Source of the DNA: Alkalisalibacterium limincola
GTDB taxonomy: Bacteria > Pseudomonadota > Gammaproteobacteria > Xanthomonadales > Xanthomonadaceae
Reading direction: 5' to 3'
DNA length: 64,000 nucleotides
Assembly: GCF_008017755.1 (NCBI RefSeq)
Contig: NZ_VRTS01000001.1
Coordinates: forward strand, 434,001 to 498,000
The position numbers were made by a program, and so were the translations under genes. Shown here one piece after another: positions 57,590 to 64,000 of this stretch (position 1 is its first letter; every line of letters starts with the position of its first letter). The notes under the pieces are model-generated. The model searched no databases. It saw only the letters and a program-made list of their open reading frames with translations, and had not been told where the DNA came from.

Positions 57590-58266
57590 AGAGGAAGTCC
57601 CCCCGACCCCGCGGCATGGGTGAAGCCGCCCGTCGCGAGATGTTCGAACGCCTGGCCGCGTTCAACCCCAAGCCCCGCACGGAACTGGAGTACGGCACGC
57701 CGTTCGAGTTGCTCGTGGCGGTGACGCTGTCGGCCCAGGCCACGGACGTCGGGGTCAACAAGGCCACGCGCCGCCTGTTCCCCGTCGCCAACACCCCCGC
57801 CGCGATCCTGGCGCTGGGCGAGGAAGGGCTCAAGCGCTACATCTCGAGCATCGGACTGTTCAACGCCAAGGCGCGCAACGTCATCGCGGCCTGCCGGATC
57901 CTGGTCGAGGAGCACGGAGGCGAAGTGCCGGAGGAGCGCGAGGCGCTCGAACGCCTGCCCGGGGTGGGCCGCAAGACCGCGAACGTCGTCCTCAACACCG
58001 CCTTCGGCCAGCCGACCATGGCGGTGGACACCCATATCTTCCGTGTGTCGAACCGGACCGGCCTCGCGCCCGGCAAGGACGTGCGCGAAGTCGAGGACCG
58101 ACTGCTCGAACGCATCCCCGGGAAATACCTGCTGGACGCGCACCATTGGTTGATCCTGCACGGCCGCTACGTGTGCAAGGCACGCAAGCCGGACTGCCCG
58201 AACTGCATCATCCGCGACCTGTGCCGCTACCCGGACAAGACGCCGGGACACGCGGAGGGCGCCTGA
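57586..58266 (+). CDS. nth: Endonuclease III (base-excision glycosylase/AP lyase)
   Basis: A 226-residue HhH-GPD glycosylase removing oxidised pyrimidines. The helix-hairpin-helix LPGVGRKTANVVL holds catalytic K130, D148 is in AVDTHIF, and the [4Fe-4S] cysteines are C197, C204, C207 and C213 (C-x6-C-x2-C-x5-C). The ATG at 57586 overlaps rnfE (ATGA); a Met at 57616 aligns with the E. coli start and would make it 216 residues. The rnfE-nth junction is conserved in gammaproteobacteria. Confidence 0.96.
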   Translation: MKRKSPRPRGMGEAARREMFERLAAFNPKPRTELEYGTPFELLVAVTLSAQATDVGVNKATRRLFPVANTPAAILALGEEGLKRYISSIGLFNAKARNVIAACRILVEEHGGEVPEEREALERLPGVGRKTANVVLNTAFGQPTMAVDTHIFRVSNRTGLAPGKDVREVEDRLLERIPGKYLLDAHHWLILHGRYVCKARKPDCPNCIIRDLCRYPDKTPGHAEGA

Positions 58267-58451
58267 GGACCCGCTCCCCGGGCACGCTGTCGTATGCGGC
58301 GTGAAGTCGAGGCGCACGGGTGGTTACACAAAGCGCCGCCCGACGAAAACTCAGAAAAGCGCACATCCTGTTGTTCCAGAAGCCTTTTTTGGACAACGAC
58401 TTGTTAAGATCAGTTGAAGATTTCGTTCAAGCTCTTCAAATCGTCGCGCAA

Positions 58452-58485
58452 CTGTCATCGATGTGTCATCACTTCCGCCCAGAAT
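58452..58485 (+). promoter_or_regulatory. Pho box and -10 in front of the porin gene
   Basis: CTGTCAT (58452-58458), four bases, GTGTCAT (58463-58469): two direct repeats with 11-base periodicity, matching the PhoB consensus (CTGTCAT, four A/T-rich bases, CTGTCAY) except for one base in the second repeat and a G/C-containing linker. Ten bases after the box lies CAGAAT (58480-58485), a fair -10 at the spacing seen in E. coli phoA. The predicted start is near 58492, leaving a leader of about 59 nt. A third, weak repeat (58441-58447) keeps the same phase. Confidence 0.68.
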
Positions 58486-58550
58486 TCCGCTCGGCAGGGC
58501 ATACCGCCGCGCATTCGATTTCCACCCCTTACCTCTCTGCGGAGACACCG

Positions 58551-59585
58551 ATGAACAAGAAGCTGCTGTCCGCCGTCGTGGCGGCCTCCCTGTTGGCCCC
58601 GGCGGCCGCGTTCGCGAACCCCAACTGGGAGTTCTACGGTCGCGCGCACCTCTCGGTGGACTGGCTGGACGATGGCCAGGAAGACGGCCTCAACGTGAAT
58701 TCGAACTCCAGCCGCATCGGCTTCAAGGCCAACCACGAACTGACCGAGGGCCTGAAGGCCATCATGCAGGTCGAGCAGGAAGTGCGCTACGAGAACGGCG
58801 CCGGCAGCTGGGCCAGCCGCGACAGCTTCATCGGCCTGCAGGGCGACTTCGGCATGCTGCGCCTGGGCTTCTTCGACACCCCGCTGAAGATCGTCCGCGG
58901 CCAGGTGGACATGTTCGGCGACCAGATCGGTGACGGTCGCAACCTGACCCGCCTGCGCGACGGCTACAGCGGTGGCGACTACGACTTCGACACCCGCTTC
59001 CGCAACGGCATCCATTACCAGACGCCGAAGTTCGGCAACGTGCACGTGGACGTGCACTACTCCACCAACACCGATTCCGGCATCACCACCGACAACGACA
59101 ACGACGCGATCAGCATCGCCGCCACCTACAGCACCAGCGCGCTCTACCTGGCCGGTGCCTACGAGGTGAAGAACGAGACCAGCTCCGACGCCCTGCGCTT
59201 CGGTGCCAAGTACACTGCGGGACCGTTCACGATCGCCGGCCTGGCGCAGTTTGCCACCATCAAGGATTCCACCCTGGTGGCCGACCAGGACGTCACCACC
59301 TGGGGCCTTGGCGGCAGCTACGCGCTCAACGACAAGCTGACCCTGAAGGGCCAGTACTACTGGCTCAGCGCCGACGGCAGCGACCGTGACGCGAACATGG
59401 CCGTGGTCGGACTGGACTACCGCATCGCGCGTCCGTTCCGCCTGATGTTCGCCTACGCCGCCACCAGCAACGACGACCTGGCGCGCTACTCGATGGCCCG
59501 CGGCGGCCATGGCGCGCAGCTGGCCCCGGCGGCCCCGGGCGAGAATCCGCAGGGCTTCTCCGTCGGCTTCCGCTACGACTTCTGA
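58551..59585 (+). CDS. Outer-membrane porin (general gram-negative porin family)
   Basis: A 344-residue beta-barrel porin with signal peptide (MNKKLLSAVVAASLLAPAAAFA) and the terminal Phe required for barrel insertion. The N-terminal strand WEFYGRAHLSVDW and SNSSRIGFKANHELTEGLKAI are typical of trimeric general porins rather than OprP/OprO phosphate porins. GGAG precedes the ATG at 58551. A Pho box about 80 bases upstream predicts induction by phosphate starvation, as for E. coli PhoE. A strong terminator follows. Confidence 0.92.
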   Translation: MNKKLLSAVVAASLLAPAAAFANPNWEFYGRAHLSVDWLDDGQEDGLNVNSNSSRIGFKANHELTEGLKAIMQVEQEVRYENGAGSWASRDSFIGLQGDFGMLRLGFFDTPLKIVRGQVDMFGDQIGDGRNLTRLRDGYSGGDYDFDTRFRNGIHYQTPKFGNVHVDVHYSTNTDSGITTDNDNDAISIAATYSTSALYLAGAYEVKNETSSDALRFGAKYTAGPFTIAGLAQFATIKDSTLVADQDVTTWGLGGSYALNDKLTLKGQYYWLSADGSDRDANMAVVGLDYRIARPFRLMFAYAATSNDDLARYSMARGGHGAQLAPAAPGENPQGFSVGFRYDF

Positions 59586-59609
59586 TCCGCCTTCTCTCCG
59601 GCGTCAGGC

Positions 59610-59640
59610 AAAGCCCCGCGAAAGCGGGGCTTTGTTTTTC
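59610..59640 (+). terminator. Terminator of the porin gene
   Basis: A 10-bp stem AAAGCCCCGC/GCGGGGCTTT (59610-59619 with 59624-59633) with a GAAA loop, followed by GTTTTTC. It may also stop the converging ars transcript. Confidence 0.92.
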
Positions 59641-59649
59641 CAGGCCGGC

Positions 59650-60372
59650 TCAGGCGCTGGCGAGCGCCTGGGCCTGGGCCGCCCGCTCGGCCTCGGCACG
59701 CTCGGAATAGCGCTGCACCAGCCGCGGCTGGGCGGCGCGATTGAGCAGGGTGTAGCGCACCAGTTCCTCCATCACGTCGACGATGCGCTCGTAGTACGGC
59801 GAGGGCCGCATGCGCCCTTCCTCGTCGAATTCCTGCCAGGCTCTTGCGACGCTGGACTGGTTCGGGATGGTCAGCATCCGCAGCCAGCGCCCGATCAGGC
59901 GCATCGTGTTGACCGCATTGAACGACTGCGAACCCCCACTGACCTGCATGACCGCGAGCGTGCGTCCCTGGGTCGGGCGAAGCGCACCGTGGGACAGCGG
60001 CAGCAGGTCGACCTGCAGCTTCATCACCGCCGTAAGTTGCCCATGACGCTCCGGCGAACACCACACCTGCCCCTCCGACCACAGGGACAGTTCGAACAGC
60101 TCGCGCACCGCCGGATGGTCCTGGAAGCCCGGACTGTCGGTCAGCGGCAGCTGCGAGGGGTCGAAGATCCGCACCTCGGCGCCGAACAGCCGCAGCAGGC
60201 GCGCGGCCTCTTCCGCGGCCAGCCGCGAGTACGAGCGCTCGCGCAAGGAGCCGTACAGCACCAGGATGCGCGGCGGATGGCCGGGGATGTCGGGGCCCAG
60301 CCCGTCCAGGCGCAAGTGGCGCCGGTCCAGCGCGGGCAGGTGGTCGGGATCGGGAAGCGTGCGCAGCGACAT
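59650..60372 (-). CDS. arsH: ArsH NADPH-dependent FMN reductase (organoarsenical oxidase)
   Basis: A 240-residue flavodoxin-like protein with the FMN-binding [12 protein letters not shown], and the ArsH hallmarks [35 protein letters not shown] and [13 protein letters not shown]. ArsH proteins oxidise trivalent organoarsenicals to less toxic pentavalent forms. The ATG at 60370-60372 gives a normal length; a longer frame has no family similarity. It is last in the arsR-GAPDH-arsJ-arsH operon, 23 bases after arsJ. Confidence 0.95.
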   Translation of the reverse strand: MSLRTLPDPDHLPALDRRHLRLDGLGPDIPGHPPRILVLYGSLRERSYSRLAAEEAARLLRLFGAEVRIFDPSQLPLTDSPGFQDHPAVRELFELSLWSEGQVWCSPERHGQLTAVMKLQVDLLPLSHGALRPTQGRTLAVMQVSGGSQSFNAVNTMRLIGRWLRMLTIPNQSSVARAWQEFDEEGRMRPSPYYERIVDVMEELVRYTLLNRAAQPRLVQRYSERAEAERAAQAQALASA

Positions 60373-60395
60373 GGTTGTTCCTTTGGAGAAAGGCC

Positions 60396-61618
60396 TCAGG
60401 ATTGTCGGGTGGGAAATGCATCTCGCGAGGGGAGCGCGAGCGAAAGAACACCAGCCAGCACGAGGAACGCAGCCGACACCCACAGGCAGGCCTCCAACCC
60501 GTGGGCCTGGTACAGCCAGCCCGACAGCACCGTACCCAGCAGGCGCCCCATGGCATTGGCCATGTAGTAGAAGCCGACGTCCAGCGACACACCGTCGTGG
60601 CGCGCGTGGCTGATGATCAGGAAGCTGTGCAGCGCGGAGTTGATGGCGAACAGCACCCCGAACAACGCAAGACCGACGATCAGCACGGGTGCTGCCGGCA
60701 ACATGCCCATAGCCACGGCGATCACGGCCGGCACACCTGCCAGCACGAGCGCCCAGCCGGCCACCACGCCAGCCCCGGGGACCTCATCTCCGCGCCACTT
60801 CGTGAACCCGGGTGCGCTGGCCTGGACGATCCCGTAGCCGATCACCCACAAGGCCAGGAAGCCACCCACCCGCCAATGGTCCCAGCCAAGCGATGACGCC
60901 AGGAACACCGGCAGCGCGACGACGAACCACACGTCGCGCGCGCCGAACAGGAACAGGCGCGCGCCGACAGCACGTTGATCGCCCGGCTCTTGGACAGCAT
61001 CTGGCTGAACTTCGGCTTGGCACTGGCCCGCCCGAGGTCACGCTTGAGCAACAGCAGGCTCGCAAGCCACACCAGCGCCAGTCCAGCAGCCATCGCCAGG
61101 ACGGCTCCGGTGAATCCGAGTGATGCCAGCAACAACCCCCCGAGGAAGAAGCCCACGCCCTTGAGCGCGTTCTTCGACCCCGTCAGCGCTGCCACCCAGC
61201 GGAACAGCGTGCGCTGCTCGCCTTCGGCCACGAGCATCTTGATGCTGCTCTTCGCGCTCATCTTGTTGAGGTCCTTGGCCACGCCCGACATCGCCTGGGC
61301 CGCCATCACCCAGGGCACGGCCAGCCACGCGGCCGGCACCGCCAGCATCGCCAACGCCACGATCTGCAGCCCGAGCCCGATATTCATCGTGCGGTTCAAC
61401 CCGATGCGCGCGCCCAGCCAACCACCGACGAGGTTGGTGACCACCCCGAAGACCTCGTAGAACACGAACAGCATGGCGATCTGCAGCGGGCTGTAGCCCA
61501 GCTGGTGGAAGTGCAGCACCACCAGCATGCGCAGCGCGCCATCGGTCAGGGTGAAGGCCCAGTAGTTGCCGGTGACGACCGCGTACTGGCGGACCGCCGG
61601 CGAGGCATTGGCGAGCAT
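60396..61618 (-). CDS. arsJ: Organoarsenical efflux MFS transporter ArsJ, apparent frameshift
   Basis: A 12-segment MFS protein of about 407 residues that exports 1-arseno-3-phosphoglycerate made by the partner GAPDH. Family stretches include [30 protein letters not shown] (first 17: [17 protein letters not shown]) and the intracellular loop [13 protein letters not shown]. The frame breaks near 60963: adding one base after SRAINVLSA restores [20 protein letters not shown] and the second half to 60396. The ATG at 61616-61618 starts one base after the GAPDH stop. Confidence 0.93.
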
Positions 61619-61619
61619 G

Positions 61620-62627
61620 TCAGTCCTTCGCCGCCCCGACCCGCGCGACCAGGTCGGCGGCGCGGTTCACGTAGCCCCACTCGTTGTCGTACCAGCTGTA
61701 GATCTTCACCTGGCGTTTGTTGACGACCCGGGTGCAGGGCGCATCGACGATCGAGGAACGTGGGTCGGTGCGGTAGTCGATCGACACCAGCGGGCGTTCC
61801 TCGTAGCCCAGCACGCCCTTCAACGGGCCCTCGGCCGCGGACTTCAACAGGCTGTTGACCTCCTCCACCGTCGTGTCGCGCTCGACCTCGAACACGCAGT
61901 CGGTCAGCGAGGCATTGGTCAGCGGCACGCGCACGGCCAGGCCGTCCAGGCGGCCACGCAGCTCCGGGAAGATCTCGGCGATCGCCGTGGCCGAGCCGGT
62001 CGAGGTCGGGATCAGGCTGCTGCCACAGGCCCGTGCGCGGCGCAGGTCCTTGTGCGCCGCGTCGATGATGGTCTGGGTGTTGGTCAGGCTGTGGATCGTG
62101 GTCAGGCTGCCGTGGCGGATGCCGATGCCTTCGTGGATCACCTTGACCACCGGCGCCAGGCAGTTGGTGGTGCACGAGGCCGCGGTGACGATGCGATGGA
62201 TCGCCGGATCAAACAGGTCGCCGTTGACCCCAACCACCGCGTCCAGCACACCGGCCTCCTTGACCGGCGCGGTCACGACCACGCGCTTCACGCCCTGGTC
62301 GAGGTAGGGCTGCAGCACAGCCTGCTTCTTGAACTTGCCCGAGGCTTCGACGACCACGTCGCAACCCGACCAGTCGGTGGCCTCCAGCGTCTTCTCGCCA
62401 CCGAAACGGATCCGCCGCCCATCGACGACCAGGTCACCGTCCTCGTGGAACACCGGGACCGGCCAGGGTCCGTGGATCGAATCGAAGGCCAGCAGGTGGG
62501 CGTAGGTGGGCGCGTCGCCGGCGGGGTCGTTGACCTGCACGAACTCGAATCCGGGGCGTCCCCAGGCGGCACGAAGCAGCAGCCGACCCATGCGGCCAAA
62601 ACCGTTGATGCCGATCCGGATGCTCAT
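61620..62627 (-). CDS. ArsJ-associated glyceraldehyde-3-phosphate dehydrogenase
   Basis: A 335-residue GAPDH with NAD-binding [10 protein letters not shown], catalytic C152 (SCTTNC) and H179 (HSLTNTQ). In known gap-arsJ operons the enzyme uses arsenate in place of phosphate on glyceraldehyde-3-phosphate, and ArsJ exports the unstable arseno-product. The fixed place between arsR and arsJ argues for this role rather than glycolysis. Its start overlaps the arsR stop by four bases (ATGA). Confidence 0.95.
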   Translation of the reverse strand: MSIRIGINGFGRMGRLLLRAAWGRPGFEFVQVNDPAGDAPTYAHLLAFDSIHGPWPVPVFHEDGDLVVDGRRIRFGGEKTLEATDWSGCDVVVEASGKFKKQAVLQPYLDQGVKRVVVTAPVKEAGVLDAVVGVNGDLFDPAIHRIVTAASCTTNCLAPVVKVIHEGIGIRHGSLTTIHSLTNTQTIIDAAHKDLRRARACGSSLIPTSTGSATAIAEIFPELRGRLDGLAVRVPLTNASLTDCVFEVERDTTVEEVNSLLKSAAEGPLKGVLGYEERPLVSIDYRTDPRSSIVDAPCTRVVNKRQVKIYSWYDNEWGYVNRAADLVARVGAAKD

Positions 62628-62983
62628 GCGCAACGGGCCTGGACGGCGCCGCGACGCGCCGGAGTCTCGCAACTCGCCCCACTGGCCGCACAGCAGTTCT
62701 CGCCGAGGAACCCCACCAGGGCCGCGATGGCATCCAGCCGGGCGCGATAGGTGATGTGGCGGCCCTTCGGCTCTGCCTCGACAAGCCCGGCTGATACCAG
62801 TGCCTTCAGGTGGAACGACAGGGTTGGCGGGCTCAAGTCGAGGGCGACGGCCATCTCGCCGGGGCAGTCGCCTACCGGGGCATGGCGCACGAGGTGTCGG
62901 AACAGTGCCAGGCGACTGCGCTGCGACAGGGCCGACAACGCTTGAAGGGCCGCGTCCTCGGTCATTGAATCGGTCGAATTCAT
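62624..62983 (-). CDS. arsR: Arsenic-responsive repressor ArsR
   Basis: A 119-residue winged-helix repressor. The recognition region is [19 protein letters not shown]. The vicinal cysteines C97-C98 plus C105 near the C-terminus resemble the As(III) site of Acidithiobacillus-type ArsR, not the CVCDLC site in the DNA-binding helix of the E. coli plasmid protein. A 17-base palindrome abuts its start. The start could be Met1 (62983) or Met7. First gene of the operon arsR-GAPDH-arsJ-arsH. Confidence 0.93.
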   Translation of the reverse strand: MNSTDSMTEDAALQALSALSQRSRLALFRHLVRHAPVGDCPGEMAVALDLSPPTLSFHLKALVSAGLVEAEPKGRHITYRARLDAIAALVGFLGENCCAASGASCETPARRGAVQARCA

Positions 62984-62985
62984 TT

Positions 62986-63002
62986 TGATATTTCCAATAT
63001 CA
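62986..63002. promoter_or_regulatory. Putative ArsR operator
   Basis: The perfect palindrome TGATATT-TCC-AATATCA (7-bp arms, 3-base centre) ends two bases before the arsR ATG. An AT-rich -10 candidate (TAATAAT-like, around 63006-63013 on the minus strand) lies just upstream, so a bound repressor would cover the transcription start and the ribosome-binding region. Confidence 0.72.
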
Positions 63003-63052
63003 TGGAATTATTAAACGGTAGTTTGCACCGAAACCGTCTCGGCGCAAATGCT

Positions 63053-63763
63053 TCAGGGCGTCAGGGGGATGTTGGTGTTGTCGCCCTTGGGGCGCTCATC
63101 CGCCGGCAGCTCGCCTTCGGCCTGGAACCAGATGTTCTCCGCGATGTTCGTCACGTGATCGCCGATGCGCTCGATGTTCTTGGCGATGAAAAGGAAGTGC
63201 GTGCAGGTGCCGATCACGCTCGGGCTTTCCATCATGTACGTCAGCAATTCGCGGAACAGACTGTTGTAGCGGGCGTCCAGGTCGACATCACGGTCGCGGA
63301 CATCGAGTGCACGTACTGCATCCCCGGCGGCGTAGGCATCCAGTACTTCGCGCAGCATGCCGGACGCGAACTCGACCATTTCCGACAGGCCATTGACGGC
63401 AGCCCGCGGCTGCGCCTCCGACAAGGCGAGCGAGCGTTTGGCCACGTTGGCCGCATAGTCCCCGATCCGCTCGATGTCGGCGGCAATGCGCAAGGACGAA
63501 AGGACCCCTCGCAGGTCGCCGGCCATCGGCTGACGAAGGGCCAGAAGGCGAAGTACATCGCCCGACACCTCCAGCTCGAGCTTGTCGATGCGCGCGTCGG
63601 CAGCGATGACCTCTTCCGCCAGGGCCCCGTCACCCTCGCGCAGCGCACGCATGCCCCCGCTCATCTGCTCCAGTGCGAGTTCCCCCATCCCGAGGATCTC
63701 GCCGCGCAGTCGCGCCAGTTCCTCGTCGTAGCTCTTGACGATGTGCTCGTTTCGCTTGTTCAT
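63053..63763 (-). CDS. phoU: Phosphate-specific transport accessory protein PhoU
   Basis: A 236-residue protein of two three-helix PhoU repeats, with the metal-binding E-x3-D motifs in IERIGDYAANVA (first repeat) and IERIGDHVTNIAE (second). It links the Pst transporter to the PhoR-PhoB two-component system and is needed to shut off the Pho regulon. I chose the ATG at 63761-63763 (GGAG eight bases upstream); a GTG at 63772 is less likely. It follows pstB by 14 bases. Confidence 0.96.
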   Translation of the reverse strand: MNKRNEHIVKSYDEELARLRGEILGMGELALEQMSGGMRALREGDGALAEEVIAADARIDKLELEVSGDVLRLLALRQPMAGDLRGVLSSLRIAADIERIGDYAANVAKRSLALSEAQPRAAVNGLSEMVEFASGMLREVLDAYAAGDAVRALDVRDRDVDLDARYNSLFRELLTYMMESPSVIGTCTHFLFIAKNIERIGDHVTNIAENIWFQAEGELPADERPKGDNTNIPLTP

Positions 63764-63777
63764 GGCGCCCACTCCGA

Positions 63778-64000
63778 TCAGCCGTAACGGCCGGTGATGT
63801 AGTCCTCGGTGCGCTTCGTGCGCGGATTGGTGAACAGATCGCTGGTGTCGGCCAGCTCGACCAGCTCGCCGAGGTGGAAGAAGGCCGTTCGGTCCGACAC
63901 CCGTGCGGCCTGCTGCATGTTGTGGGTCACGATGACGATGGTGAAGTTGGCCTTGAGCTCGTCGATCAGCTCCTCGATGATCGAGGTGGCGATCGGGTCC
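63778..64000 (-). CDS. pstB: Phosphate ABC transporter ATP-binding protein PstB (C-terminal part, runs off the window)
   Basis: Only the last 73 residues are in the window: [16 protein letters not shown], then the ABC H-loop [20 protein letters not shown], then the PstB ending [18 protein letters not shown]. It energises high-affinity phosphate uptake. The stop is at 63778-63780 and the gene continues past position 64000. phoU follows on the same strand. Confidence 0.94.
   Translation of the reverse strand, partial: DPIATSIIEELIDELKANFTIVIVTHNMQQAARVSDRTAFFHLGELVELADTSDLFTNPRTKRTEDYITGRYG

Overview
The window is a GC-rich (about two thirds G+C by eye) piece of a bacterial chromosome that is almost entirely conserved housekeeping genes. 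The products and gene order (clpP-clpX-lon-hupB-tRNA-Val-tRNA-Asp-ppiD; recA-recX-alaS-csrA-tRNA-Ser; rpsP-rimM-trmD-rplS next to ffh; murJ-ribF-ileS-lspA-ispH divergent from a GTG-started rpsT; gloB beside mltD) point to a gammaproteobacterium, most likely of the Xanthomonadales/Lysobacterales. This placement is an inference from gene order and protein style, not from a tree. There is no rRNA operon, insertion sequence, prophage or CRISPR array, and no gene-free stretch longer than about 300 bases.

Layout. 1-4.9 kb: dnaQ, rnhA and a YafS-like methyltransferase (minus), then gloB, mltD and fabI (plus). 4.9-15.3 kb, all minus: a proteostasis block transcribed tig-clpP-clpX-lon-hupB-tRNA-Val-tRNA-Asp-ppiD, preceded by seven tRNA genes and csrA. 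15.4-20.5 kb, minus: alaS, recX, recA, pncC. 20.6-25 kb: mutS (plus), then a PLP-dependent sulfur amino acid enzyme divergent from an Lrp-type regulator. 25-31 kb, minus: htpG-hslR with a heat-shock-type promoter, then the rpsP-rimM-trmD-rplS operon and ffh. 31.2-33.3 kb, plus: two inner-membrane proteins. 33.3-44.3 kb: radA, tRNA-Thr, ispH-lspA-ileS-ribF-murJ, rpsT, obg, rpmA, rplU. 44.6-52.7 kb: uvrA with a thioesterase, a secreted DUF4139 protein, an enoyl-CoA hydratase homologue, and a minus-strand FKBP-DUF1289-Nudix-sulfurtransferase group. 52.9-58.3 kb, plus: a second enoyl-CoA hydratase followed by rnfC-rnfD-rnfG-rnfE-nth, without rnfA or rnfB. 58.4-64 kb: a porin with a near-canonical Pho box, a four-gene arsenic operon (arsR, GAPDH, arsJ, arsH), then phoU and the end of pstB.

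The most coherent biology is at the right-hand end. A PhoB-type promoter in front of a porin, an arsenate-specific detoxification pair (GAPDH plus ArsJ) and the phosphate-uptake genes pstB-phoU lie side by side. Arsenate enters cells through phosphate transporters, so this looks like a joint phosphate-acquisition and arsenate-defence locus.

Quality warning. Eleven genes, including the essential alaS, ffh and trmD, carry twelve apparent frameshifts. Every one is repaired by adding a single base, usually a G or C in a GG/CC/G-run context. This pattern fits residual long-read consensus deletions rather than pseudogenes. These genes are annotated as intact CDS across the shift, with approximate shift positions.
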